A stretch of 64,000 nt of DNA from Ceratodon purpureus (taxonomy: Eukaryota > Streptophyta > Bryopsida > Pseudoditrichales > Ditrichaceae). Made by a program: the position numbers and the translations under genes. Location: NCBI GenBank assembly GCA_014871385.1, contig CM026426.1, positions 15,100,517 to 15,164,516 of the forward strand, in the 5' to 3' direction. The notes under the pieces were generated by a model. It was not told the DNA's origin and searched no databases. It was given only the letters and a program-made list of their open reading frames with translations. Positions 45,701-57,500 of the stretch are shown here, one piece after another. Position 1 is the stretch's first letter. Every line of letters starts with the position of its first letter.

Positions 45701-48700
45701 AGGACGCTATTCGAGCATACAAAGACTCTTTGATAACAGGACTAGGAGAAGACCGGCAAGGAAGTCCCTCTGAGCTCCTTACAGCTAGTAAGAAGGCTGT
45801 TAAAGTGATAAAAACATCGCTACACACACGATTGGAGCGCTTCGTAGTGATCGCCAATCCAGCTAACCGTGATGGATTTATCAAGGAGGTATGTCAATTT
45901 TCAAAATTCCAACGCCAGCCTCACGTGGAGGCTTGCGGTTTTCTTCTCATGTTGGCAAAAAAGAGGATTCAGGTGGCACCCCCGACCCAGGCCTCGGATC
46001 CGAGGGGTGCCCCTTTGCCTCTGGGTGAAATCACTTCTGCCGGTGCATGAGCACCAGCCCGGTGCTGGTGACTTTGTATTTGTTTAATTTTGTGTGAGTG
46101 ACTGATGATCTTGTTCCTTGCTTGCGACACCATACTTGCGTAGTGCCTGCCTTTAGCAGGCAATGAGTTTCTGATTGAGGTTTTTTTTATGGCCGAGGCT
46201 TGCGGTTTGAGTCATGCCCGTGAGTTTTCATTGAATTATTTTAAGCTTTGTGCGTTGCTTATGCTTGTAAGCTCAGTAAAGCGTGCATTGAGTATGCAAG
46301 GACTTCCTATTTGTTTTTTATTTTTGCAAGAAGCCTCAGTTTGAGGCTTCTAGCTCGGTTGAAATGCTGCTATATTTCTGAATGTTCTTTGTTCATTTCC
46401 AGTGCATCACCGATTTACTCTATGTTGTTGTGTAGTCTCTTTTACATTTGTGATGCATAGTTCCACTTAATTGCTTATCAGTATCAACTAGGTTATATGA
46501 AATGATATGAATGATTACTAAGATGATGCTTGATTTTTTTGCAGATCATCCGGCACTTTGACATATTTTATATGAATGCAGAGATGACCCCTGAAAAGTT
46601 GCAGCTTTTTTCAAGTGCAAAGGTTTCTGCCAAGTACAAAGAGAGGTGGTTGAAGTGGTGGAACATGAGCAAGGAGAGTCGGCAGGAGTACAATTTTCCT
46701 CCACACCCAGCTTCCGATTTAGTTCTCCGGCCTTGGGTTGATCAGGCTGCCTTCTGGGCTGGGGTAAGTTTCTAATTCTTAAGCTTTTGCATTTCTTTTC
46801 ACTGATGTTGCTTATTGCAGTATAACATGACTTTTCATCATAAAAATGGTCATGTATTCTTACGTGGTTTTTAATTGATTGTATTTGCAGCTAGAGGAGG
46901 AGGCAGTCATTCGTTATGCCAAGATAGTAGAGGAGGATATCCTAGTTTTGAGGACAGAGGATTTACCTAATCCTGTAGATGATATTGGCTCATGGATTGA
47001 GGCTCATTCCATCACTTTGTGGGGGAAAGCCTTTAAGCCTTTTTTCCCTAAGGCTGGAACCTTTACCAAGAAAGAGCCATTTCTCCACCAGGCTGGAGCT
47101 GAGAATGCTATGAAGCGGGCTATCTTGAGGTATTTCTGGAGGGAATTGGTTGTAAAGGGTGCCATTGATAGGAAGGATATTCCTCATCGGTTTAAGAAAT
47201 GGGTGGATGTCTCTAGCAGTGAGTGCATTTTTACAGATTATCAAAGGAGGCATTTTGGAGCTCCTCATCTCCTTCAGTGTCCTTGGTACCTTGAGCTCAA
47301 GGAGAATGATCAATGCCCGGGGGAAGAGAGAGGTCTTAAGGCAAGTTGTGAGAACTTGATGAAGCAGCTTGGGGATGAGAACATGGTGGGTGTGGAGGAG
47401 GATACCTCGCAGGTTGGTGATGATGCTGCTCTTTCTGAGAGACATGGGAAGAAGGTGGCTGAGAGGAAAGCAAAGACTGAGGCAAAGATGAAGGAGAAGG
47501 AAGACAAGAAGAAGGAGAAGGAGCAGGAAGCTAAGCTCAAGAAGGAAGTGGCAGCAAGGAACAAGGAATTGGCCAAGTTAGTTTTGAAGGAAGGGCCAGA
47601 GAAGTTGATGTCTCATCTTGGCATTTCTCCTTCAGGCAGTAGCATGCAGGCTGCCATAGTTCCTGTAGCTCCTCAGGTGCCTCATTTCTCTACCCCCATG
47701 CCTTCTCAGACTATCTACACCATTCCATACTCGCAGTTGGATGAGGTAGACACTAGTGTTGAGATCATCAATGATTGCCCTATGGGCATTTTGGATTTGT
47801 TTACTTCTTTATCGGAGGGGGATGTGCCTGAGATTTGGAGCAAGATCAAGGATTGGATCCAGGACCATCTCGGTAGCAAGGCTAGGAATTTTGAGGGTGA
47901 GGAGGCTGAGGCTGCTGTGGACCTCATCATTTTCGATGTTCCAGAGGATTTACCAGTTCCAGGTTTAGGGCAAGATGGTGAGATTCCCTCCTGGAACAAG
48001 CACCCCAAGATTTCAGCAGGGAAAAAAATGGAGTCTTCATGGATTAAGGCCCATTATGAGTTTGCTATGCAGTTTCTGCAGGATGATGGAGCTTTGATTG
48101 TTTTTTACCCTGATTCAAAGTTCATTTCGAATGAGCTTATTTCCTGGGCAGAGTGGGCTAACTTCCAAGAAGAGGCCAAGTGGTTTGCAATCAATGGCCT
48201 GCCATTGACTATTCCAGACCGTTATCCACGCCAGCACAAGACTTTTATGGTCAAGTGCTTCATCAAGATGGAGAATGTCGAGGAGGAAGTTCCAAGGTCT
48301 ATGTTCCAGTTTCATGATAGGGCTGAGCTTGGTGCCTTAGGCATCAAGCTCTCCTCTGATGGACATTGCACTAATTTGATTACTGCAGATTCTTTGACAA
48401 TTAATTCAGAGACTGGGGAGCCATTCAGAGGAGCACGGGAGAAGACTTCTAACCTCTTGCAGGCTCTAATTGATTTGTGCACGGTTGAGAATGACATTGT
48501 CATGGATCTCACAGCTTCTACAGGTATTAATTTGTTTTTGTTTTTTGATTAAAAGAATTCTGTATTTCATTTTATAATTTTTATTTATATTTTGGTGTGC
48601 TAATTTCTGTGCAGGTGCTTCCATTCGAGCTTCCAAGAGTCTCCGGCGTCATGTCATAGGCTTTGAGTCTGACACCACCTTGTACAAGCAGGTGTTGCTG

Positions 48701-49205
48701 CCTCTTCTTCCAAGCACGGAGGAGGTTGAGTCTACTCCAATTCCTGTGCCTTCACCAAAGAAGAAGCGTTTGGTTGAGTCAGACGATGAGCCTGAGAGGA
48801 AGACTGCCCCCAAGCGTTCTTGTAAGTAAGTCTTTACATTCATTTGTCATTTGTTTATTTTAAAAAAAAAATTTAGTTCAGTATTTATTAAACTGTGAAA
48901 TTGTCATGTGCAGTCGAAAGAAAGCGTTGAAGGATGACATTGGTGGCTCTATTATCTCGCGCCATCTTAGCAAGATGAGGAGTCCAGTTAGACCTTTAGA
49001 GCTTCCACATTATGCAGAAATGCAAGCTCAAGCTTATTTAGCTGCTCCTTCTCCATCTATTTCATCTGATAGAGATAGCATTTGTCGTGATGCTGAGATT
49101 TATCTTGACATAGCTGCAGAAGTTGCCAGAGTGGTATTATCTAGTGATAGCGATTCTTATCATGGTTGGATTGGTACTTGTAGCGATGACGAGATGTCTT
49201 CTTGA
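42760..49205 (+). CDS. ParB/Srx-like and permuted DNA methyltransferase-like protein, at least eleven exons
   Basis: Exons: 42760-43020, 43300-43437, 43633-43754, 44282-44407, 44666-45258, 45392-45593, 45679-45888, 46545-46763, 46891-48523, 48615-48825, 48914-49205. All have GT-AG borders, and phases agree except at exon 3. About 1,330 residues, no internal stop; the first exon is not identified. The order is: basic N-terminus; duplicated acidic exons; a ParB/sulfiredoxin-like segment (FYVWDGNHRHIAW, then FHVSVRSVIINVT); helical region; Lys/Glu coiled coil (KMKEKEDKKKEKEQEAKLKK); and a C-terminal Rossmann-like part. That part has VDLIIFDVPED where beta-class methylases have DLI.DPPY, FLQDDGALIVFYPD, REKTSNLLQALIDLC (HPTQKP-like region), then VMDLTASTGASIRASKSLRRHVIGFESD, matching the SAM motif D-x-F-x-GSG...GR..G.E. 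A nuclear-localisation-like PKKKR follows. The altered DVPE makes catalysis doubtful. Confidence 0.7.
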
Positions 49206-49456
49206 TCATTGCATATTTACTCTATATTGTTATGTTTTCCCCACTTATATATTATATGATAGCTTTGGCTCTGGATTTTATATTTTGCCTTAACCTCACT
49301 TTATTCTACTCCTATATGAATTTCTATACCGGCCATATGTTTTAAATTGACTTCATACATGATTGAATTATAAAGATGGTACTAATGTTTTTAGAAGTTG
49401 AATATTCCTTGGTTACAGGCACCACAATAAAATGTGATTTTCTTAAAACCTTTCTC

Positions 49457-49524
49457 ATTTGCATAATAGTGAAGGGTTTTAATAAAATTGTGATTTTCTT
49501 AAAACCCTTCACTATTATGCAAAT
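49457..49524. repeat. perfect 24-bp hairpin after the methyltransferase-like gene
   Basis: Arms 49457-49480 and 49501-49524 are exactly complementary (ATTTGCATAATAGTGAAGGG...), with a 20-base loop. TTGTGATTTTCTTAAAACC-type sequence occurs as a direct repeat around 49,434 and 49,489. It lies 250 bp after the stop codon, where it could shape the 3' end of the transcript. Confidence 0.85.
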
Positions 49525-49610
49525 ACCCCTAGTAATTAGTTGGGGTACTTGGACACCCCTAGTAATTACTTGGGGTACTTAGGCACCCCTAGTAATTACT
49601 TGGGGTCCCC
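49525..49610 (+). repeat. 30-bp tandem array with palindromic core
   Basis: Nearly three copies of a 30-mer beginning ACCCCTAGTAATTACTTGGG, directly abutting the hairpin. Each 22-base core is itself almost a palindrome (ACCCC-AGTAATTACT-GGGGT with two mismatches), so each unit could be a dimeric protein-binding site. Confidence 0.8.
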
Positions 49611-49759
49611 TACGAACACAAATCCCAAGTCCGTTTTTGGAGTAATTAACTCTCAGATAATTAATCCATCCCAAAAACTATCCATCCCAGAAAGTATCCA
49701 TCCCAAAAAACTAGAAGCCACAATAGCCGTTGTGTATATCTGTTCTTTACCTAATTTTG

Positions 49760-50060
49760 TTTTACTTTTTTTTATCTTTCCACTTTTTCTCCTATATGTA
49801 CTTATTCATTTTTTTTTAATCTTTTTTTGTTAATTCTTTTTTGTGTTTTATCTTTTTTATTTTTTTCATTTATTTATTTATTCTTTGTTTTTCTTCTTTC
49901 GTTGTTTTATTTGTTTTTCTTTCTTTTCTTCTTATTTTCCTTCATTTTTAATTTTTTCCCTATATTCCTTTTCATTATTTGTTTTAATCTTTTTTCTTTC
50001 TTTCATTTATTTATTTTTTTCTCTTTTTAATTTTTTTCTATATTTTCAATTTTTCCTCTT
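49760..50060 (+). repeat. T-rich low-complexity tract
   Basis: About 300 bases dominated by T, with scattered A and C (TTTTTTATC, TTTCTTTC). Any reading frame through it gives only Phe/Leu/Ser and is not a gene. Confidence 0.85.
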
Positions 50061-50276
50061 GGTCTTCATTGCGTGCAATTGATAAGATATATGATAAAAT
50101 AATCACAATTTATTCGGGTATGAATCGGGTGTAAATTTCTACATTTATCAATTTAGAAGCCAATTTTTTGGAATATACCCTAAAACACCTTCCACGGTCA
50201 TAGGTCCCATATATGCCATGTCATGCAAAATCATCTCAAAATATCAAATAAATAGTCAAAAAATTGAAAATTTAGT

Positions 50277-50317
50277 GCTCACCGCTCACTGCTCACCGCT
50301 CACCGCTCACAAGATAG
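50277..50317 (-). repeat. GTGAGCG heptamer block, right copy
   Basis: Identical over 41 bases to 37029-37069 but inverted. It lies just inside the right terminal repeat of the giant element. Confidence 0.8.
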
Positions 50318-50359
50318 CATTCCCGACTCCAAATGCGCCCCTAGTGGGCGCGTTGTCCT

Positions 50360-51067
50360 TTAGGGGTTAAATAGAGATATTCTATCTTTAATTCAAAAAT
50401 AATGATTATGGTAATTTGTATTTTAGTCATATGTAAAATGTTTTTATTTTTGAAGAGTTGTTTCAATTTAATTATGAAACTAAGTGTAAAAAATAATTGA
50501 GTAATCCAAGAGTGATGAAACAAAAAGTGGACAAATTATTATAGCATTGAAATATGTGCTCTTAATCTAAATGAAATTGAGACTAAGAGTCCGGGTGTAG
50601 GTGGAATTTCAAATAACTCTATTATGTTTCAAAAAATGAGAATAAATTTCAAATGAATATTTATATAATTTAATTTTAAGCATACAGTTGTTTATAAAAT
50701 TTAAAATAAAAATATTTTGGTCCATGGCGCATGCCGCATGCCGCATCCACCAAGCAGTACCCCAAGCTGTACCCCAAGCTGTACCCCAAGCTGTACCCCA
50801 AGCTGTACCCCAAGCTGTACCATAATACTACTCCAAACCCTCTCCCAACTGGCTCAAGCTGCCCAACTGGCTCAAGCTGCCCAAGCCCTCAACTGCCAAC
50901 TGCTCAAATTACATGCCCATGGCTCCATGTCATCCATGCCCCCATGATAGTCACATTAAACATCCTGTTGATACACTCATAGGGCCCACCCATAATCACA
51001 ATGAACGTCCACGATCCACCAGTTGAGATCGACGGCCTCGATCCCCTAGCAAGACGAGGGTGGTCGC
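50360..51067 (-). repeat. right terminal inverted repeat of the giant element
   Basis: Inverted partner of 33663-34321. It carries five tandem copies of the 12-mer GTACCCCAAGCT (50757-50816) against two on the left, and a duplicated CCAACTGGCTCAAGCTGC (50845-50881) that is single on the left. These slippage-type differences, plus scattered substitutions, show that the two repeats have diverged since insertion. Confidence 0.85.
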
Positions 51068-54000
51068 GAGGTTGTGGCAATGTTAAATCAGGTTTTCATC
51101 CTGACACATTGTTTCTGTCCCTTATAGGGAGCACCCATGTGGTCTACCTTGGAGCAAAATTAGCCTAGTAATTCCCTCACACATCCAAAATGGCACACTC
51201 TGAAAGCACTACGTTGGTTGAGGCGGATAAGGGAGGCCATGTAAGTAGACCACCTGTCATCACTGGATTTTGAGACTGAGATCACCAGAGTGGACGACGT
51301 GTCGAAGATGCAATGTATTGGGCACATACAAAACCAGGAGGTAATCTTTTTGGAGTGGGTCCTTTAGGGTGGGGAGGGTATATTTAGGCTGATTCTGTAC
51401 CATTGTAGACCCCATGTAAGAGACAGAAAACAGTGTCAGTAATGAAATTTGGCAATGAAGCCCTTGGCAATTGCACTGTGGCGATTTGGCTTCACTATGG
51501 CAATACTCACTCATTTTTAATTTTTAGTTTTTTTAATTTCGTACACTGAATAATTAAATTATTTAATTTCATGATAAATTATATTATTAAATATTTCCAC
51601 ATTGACCTTTAGAAAATTAATTATTACATTTGTAAATTTTTATGGTTAAAAAAACTGACTAGATCAAGTGATTATTTTGTTGATAAATGACTTTATTTAA
51701 ATTTTTTCTTGTATCATAATTTTTTGATTTTGATAATTTAGAATTTTATTTATTTTTAATATTATTTGCTTGATAAAATAGGGGCTATAAAACCCAAAAT
51801 TCAATGACAACAACCCTAGCTATCCCGCTATAGTTGTTTTGAGTGAACCCTAAAATTACTTAACGGGCAACGGGTTCTACCAGACCCGTTGCCCTTATTC
51901 AAACCCTTCTCGCTCCGCTCGATGGGTTTAAAAGGCCTTATATTGATTATATAATTACATGGGAATTATGTTTTATTTATAAGACTTAATTTAATTAATT
52001 ACTCCCTCCCCGTCCCCCCCAACCCCCCTCCCCCTCCCAATTTCTCCTCAAAGGAATAATAACAGTAAACTATATGGAACTGTATTTTTTATTCAACCCC
52101 CATACGAAATTCTGTTTTCATCCGCATCCATAACTTTGAAAATGTGTGTGGGAATTTAAATCTGTCAGGTGACCAGGCCGGCTCACACCCTAAATGGCCC
52201 ACTCCGAAAAGCTGTCCTCCAAAACCAGAGAGATGTGTTCCCTCTGATTCAGGTATGGACTGCTGACTATGAAAGAAAAAATGAGAAGATATAAATCGGC
52301 TATGTCACTCATCAGATGTCTTTCCTCTAATTGCATCAATTCCTTGCACCAAGATGTCCATGGAATCCATGATTTAGCACACTGCATCAATGTGGACGTT
52401 TTTCCAATCACAAACTTTTAGTTCAATACACCCTATACCCGGTCAGTCTGATGTAAGTAACTACCTCTATTGTTTACGTGACATGGTACTCATATTTGGT
52501 GATTCTGAAAAAACAGTCTGGCATGATCGGACATGGACTTCCCTCACGTAAATCCCATCCAGTATGTGTAGTTTGTCACAAGCTTACTTCAAGTGATAAC
52601 CAGTCTCTCTACATAATCCGTATAAAGCCAATTACCTAGAGCTCAGTACTAAGTGATTAGAGTTATATAGCGTAGGTTTATGTGATGGATTGGACATGGT
52701 AGCAAGATTTCCATATCCTTGCCTGAAATGCAAAAGATTTACCGTCTAGTCACACCGTTGTTGAAATCTTCTTGTACAATGAATTATGTGCGAATGTGAT
52801 ACTCTACCCCTCAACGCTAGGAATGCTCCAATGCATCCTCCATTACTTAAGCATCCGGAACTGGAGGTATCCGCAGTCTTCATCTTCCTCACGACAATCA
52901 ACTGCAGCCTTGTGGATTTACGCAAAGTTTGTGCTGTTTAGTTTACCTCTGCAATGAAGTTTATTGTCGTGGTTCACCATGTTTTTAGTTTCAACCGTTC
53001 AGTTGTAGAAACTCTGCTTCTGCATGCACTGGTAGCAAACCTGACGTTGTTCACTGCCGGTAATAGCATAAAGTACCGCCGGGCGACATGGTTTTCACGC
53101 TCCGGAGAGCTTAAGCGGGAGGTGGGTTCGATCTCGGTTTCCGCAGTTTTCTGAGTGCGTGGAGTCACATAAAACAAAGCTTGGGCCCACAATAATGCAC
53201 AGTCATCGTGCGGTACAGCTCCCTGGAGTCGATACGATGTGCGTCCTCGAATTTGAAGATCCGACGTGGATTGGCGCCATATGACCTGGATTCTCCCGTG
53301 TTCATGGTCTTACCCCGGGCTCGTTGTTTTATCGTCTCTCTTCCTCGTACGTCTCAGCCGTTGGATTTTCCTCGGATCAGAGTTTTGGTATTGGTTGGCG
53401 AGGTGGGAACTTCGATATCGTTGGGACCTGGGACCTAGTTCTCCTAGCCATGGCGTCTTGTGAAGTCGCTACACGTGTCACAATCGTGAAGCATGACCTG
53501 GTTTATATGTAGGGTAGATCCCTCGATTAATCCGGGTTAATTTGTTGGTGAATTATCTTGACCTTTTTCCAGTCTGTAAAACTGGGATCGTGTGATTTAT
53601 TGATTATTTGATATTGGCAATAGGATAATTCGCTGTAGTTTTCTCTCAGGTTCAAGCGCAATGGTGTTGTTTGAGCTCTAATTATGTACCAACCAACGAC
53701 CTAGGTACACAGACATTATACGCAGATGATAGTTCAAAATGTATTCAAGACAATGGTGATTAAGAAAAAAACGTCTGGACAGTGTTTCCGTCAAGTAGCT
53801 GTCGAATTCAGCCATCAGCGACGGCAGTTTGTGAGCTACACTACATGTTATATCTTTGGAGGTTTAATGCATTCCTAATGAATTCCAAACCTGTCAACCA
53901 CAGATACATACTACGGGGGGATCTAATAAAGACAATTACAACATCAGCTGTACAGAATTGATGGAATACATAATAAGGGGTTGTTGGCGAAAACGGCAAT

Positions 54001-54500
54001 CAAATTGTACTGATGTAAGGTATGGATCGCTGAATTGGCTTCTGCCCACGATCACGTAGTCGTCCACATCTTGAACCTGCTTACAAATGTCCGAGGTGTG
54101 GAGGAAAATTCAGCATATGCATGGAGATGGCGAATCAAAAGCGCACTGGTAACATGAAGTGTCCGAGTTCGACCAGTTGCACCATATACCTGTAAGGACG
54201 TTGGAGTAATGGTCAGCATCAGTGAAAACAATATAAGTATCTGTGTATAAGAAATGCAGGGCACTTTTCACATGAATCGCAAAATGATAATTTCTGTAAA
54301 AATTGTGATCATTGCGTTTGAAAATCCAGACACTTACGTCGTTGGAATGCATATCGTGTAAAGCCTGAATAAGAACTAAAATGAATTTATATTTCCAGTA
54401 TTGTCAGTCAAACGTTACACTAATACGTTGATGCGAGGTAAACAGGTACATTGTTCTTCCATGTAGCGATAATCCTGAAAAATAAAGTCTAACTCACCTT
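51068..54500. other. flank between the giant element and E3 genes
   Basis: No gene recognised. There is a GC hairpin at 51865-51894 (arms GGGCAACGGGT and its complement, 8-base loop). The sequence CACCCTATACCCGG near 52,428 resembles the candidate left end of E2 and may mark the start of E3. Confidence 0.4.
51865..51894. repeat. GC-rich hairpin
   Basis: Arms GGGCAACGGGT and ACCCGTTGCCC pair perfectly over 11 bases around an 8-base loop, in otherwise AT-rich DNA. AAACCC...GGGTTT follows closely. Confidence 0.7.
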
Positions 54501-57500
54501 CTAGTTGACTTTGCTGACTTCGACCAAGTTCAATAACCTCGTTTGCCATAGTATGGTTGCGTCTTCGTTGAAATCACCTGTTAGAGCATCCGCTATAGTG
54601 ACGATCCCGTCCCGTTGTTCATCAGGATATAACACGGGGGTCTGTGCCCACTCAGGGTAAACGTGCTCAATAGTAACTAGTTGCATTCCGTGCTTCCAAG
54701 AGACGCCCTGGATGTGGGGTACTAGTTTCTTCTTGTTGGAACGCCAGTGTTGGCCAGCACGTCCTAGGGGGACTGTCGTGTTCTGTAGGTGAGGATGCAG
54801 CACCCACACTGCTTTTTTGGACAGAATGGGGTCACACTACAAAATACAAATGGTGTTTTAGTTCAGAGTTTTCAGACCATTTTGTTCATATTCATAACAG
54901 TGGAAATCAAGTAATTGCATGGGATGGAATAAGTGCGGTTACTATCTCCGCCCGTGGTTTGTTGATAGCGCAAGGCACGTAATCCAGGAATTTAGATGGT
55001 CTTTTCCTCTTCCGACTTGGCCGTTGTGTTGTGACACATTCCGATCCAGATCCCTGCACCTCGTTAGCCGGTGTGGTTGTTTTATCTGTTTCTTTCTGTG
55101 GCGCTCTTTTCGGTCCTTGTTTTGTCCCCTTCGCTCGATGCAACGTCTCCTGGGAGTCCGATGTGCCTGCTTGTCCATGACCACAAATGAGCTACATCCC
55201 AAACTCGGTTGTACGTCTTCCAGAGATACGCTATAAACGGTACGTAAATGAATCGTTCTGTTTTGGTAACAAATAAGGTGGCCTAGAGTGAGAAGATATA
55301 GTGAAGTTCAGGGCAGGCGTTTAGAGTTTACATGTTGTTGTGGGCCGTAACTGGGAGCACAGTATCTCTGCGTTATCGGGTAAACCAAATGCTGCTTGCA
55401 GACTAGCGGCACAGTTGTCATTCGCAGTGAGGTTACCAGCTTCTGGTAAATTGTCATTACTGCTTATTGGCTGACATCCTTCTGAGGCATGCACCTCAAA
55501 TTCTACTGTTCAAAATAATGCACACTGTCAGCACAAGCTAATGACTGAAGTATACGTCTACGATCACAAGAGCAATGCACCTCTATTTATCTCACAACAA
55601 CTGTCCATAATTAGACAAAGAAAACCAGAATCCATGGCTACTTCCAAGGCTGACCTGGAAAGGAGGTGCTTGGAGCTTCTATGAATGTCTCCTCCGAACC
55701 GTATGATGCCGCGCTGCTTCCCTCATTTGTTCCCCGTCTTGGAGGCAGAGGAACTGATTTTCCCTTCCTAGCATTGCTTGCAGTTTGATTAGGCGGACTC
55801 GACGTGGGGCCAACGTCATCGATAACAACGTCTGTTACTCCTGTCACGCCACCGGGATGCAATATTGCCTCTAGGAGCTGGTCGAGTTTTCTTTTAACCA
55901 CCGCCATTTCTTTCTTGTTTTCACGCCTGTCGATATCTACTTCGGCCCTCCACATCGATATACCTTGGACCTGGCTTGTGACTGTAGCAAGCTCCCGTGT
56001 TATGGACTGTGCCACGACGTCTGATTTCTTTCTTTGAGCAACAGAGTTCGTGGCATGGCTTGGTGTGCCTGTTGCCTCGTTGATACCGAGTGTGTACAAC
56101 TGGTCAACTGTGATAAGTAGAGGGCTTCTTCACATTGGGTAAGATCAGTTATAAACTTAATGATAAAACGACATACTAATGAAATGGTAAAGACAGTGAA
56201 TACTATGAAGGAGATTAATTGATAGGTAAGGAAACTTTTACTTGTGACGATGGATTGACTGGAGTGGATCCAGGGGTGCTTGTAGTACCCTCCTTTGAGA
56301 CGTTGTTAATCTGTTGTGTTATAAAGAGAGTCACGAACGCGGCTAATAAGTTAAAACCCATTGTGGATAGCAAACGACACCAGCAGAAAGGGAGATAGTC
56401 AAAATTCACCTATTTGCACAAGGTAGTCGTAATTTAAGAGCCTACCTTTTTCCAACTTCGATCTCTGTATTACACAAAGTTGTTCCTCATGAGCAGTTCG
56501 TGAAACTGAATATGACTGACCGCGTCAGGCATGAAGACCGTAAGGTGACTTACTTGAGTGACGTTGTCGTTCATTGCCGTAGAACCAGCGAGATCGTCAC
56601 CAGTGGTAGAATCTTCGGTCCAGTCCAGGTCTTCCCAGAAAATACATTCGTCATCCTCGTCCAACATCGGCTATACGAACACGCAAATTAGAACGTCGCA
56701 TATAAAACAGCTCACACAGTTCGGATGAAAATGATAGCGGATCTTTCTGATTGAAATTAATGGACTCCTAGAACATTGCTCAGCCCGGTTATGAGTGGAG
56801 TGAAATAGCCTACGTCCCAGTCTTCCTCGGTTTCTTTATCTGCAACTTTACCGTCTCTGATCCGCATCTCCCTCTCCTTTCTCTTTGCATCTCGTTCAGC
56901 CTTCAGTAATCTCGTCTCTTCATCCGCCTCTTTGGTCCGCCAGTACCGAACCAAAGTCGGAAAAAATCTTGTCGGGAACCACTTGTGTTTTGCGCCTCTA
57001 CCGGTCTCCAACCAGTGCTTGTGCCAGATGTATCTAGCAGTACGCAGAGAAAATTCAACGTAATGTAGGACGTAGTCCTCACGAAGGGGAGGGTCGAAAA
57101 GAAACCTCCGATCCAAATCATCCTTCAGCAATTTGATGTCAGAGTCAGGGTGGTCCCTGAATTTGATGACAGATAGATTTAACCACCTCCGGGCGGTGGC
57201 TCGGAATTGAGTGTGCACGGCTGATCTAAACTCCAACGGCACTTCACCCTTTTCGGTTGCTTGGATTTTCATGGGCCATTCCTGAGATGCAATTTTGAAC
57301 GCCCGATGACGCTCCCTCTGAATTCTCCTTTGAGCTGTCTTCTTGGACTTCCCGTTATTGACTACAACATTCCCTATCTGCTCAGCCATTCCCGCTTCGC
57401 CTTGCCTCACAACCTGGGCCACAGGAGTTCTTGGTTCGGTTACGCTTTGATTAAAATTGTTCAGAGGGAATGGGAACGGGGACAACGGCGCAGCCCCTCT

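Larger units (their letters stand above)
49206..50359. other. 3' region of the methyltransferase-like gene, T-rich and repeat-rich
   Basis: After the stop codon the sequence holds the hairpin and 30-mer array at 49,457-49,610, a long T-rich low-complexity tract (49,760-50,060) and the inverted heptamer block (50,277-50,317). No gene is seen. Confidence 0.5.
33663..51067. mobile_element. giant terminal-inverted-repeat DNA transposon with transposase and ParB/methyltransferase-like gene
   Basis: Two inverted copies of a ~0.66-0.71-kb sequence (33663-34321 and 50360-51067) bracket 16 kb that differs from the flanking CACTA DNA in base composition (much more AT-rich) and gene content. Between them are two divergent spliced genes: a MULE-like transposase (41174-37600, reverse) and a large ParB/methyltransferase-like gene (42760-49205, forward). 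Long inverted ends plus a SWIM-type MULE-like transposase fit the Mutator-like superfamily. Length is 17.4 kb including nested small elements. A 9-10-bp target duplication was not found at the bases I judged to be the ends, so the true tips may lie a little outside, or the copy may be rearranged. Confidence 0.65.

Noticed and set aside
44666..49205. Endogenous virus or bacterial contamination as the source of the ParB/methyltransferase-like gene
   Set aside because: The gene has at least ten spliceosomal introns with consensus borders and lies between plant-type transposons, so it is part of the nuclear genome, whatever its deeper origin.
49827..50082. Membrane protein suggested by Phe/Leu-rich frames
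   Set aside because: The frames come from a T-rich low-complexity tract and have no coding support.
50731..50982. A protein with repeated YPKL units
   Set aside because: It is the translation of the 12-bp tandem repeat in the right terminal repeat; the left copy gives a different length, as expected for non-coding repeats.
33650..51080. Target-site duplication of the giant element
   Set aside because: Bases outside the two inverted repeats (AAAAATTCAT on the left, GAGGTTGTGG on the right) do not match, so no duplication is reported.
51865..51894. Helitron 3' end (GC hairpin)
   Set aside because: The hairpin is good, but no CTRR terminus follows within the usual ~10 bases and no Rep/helicase sequence is nearby.
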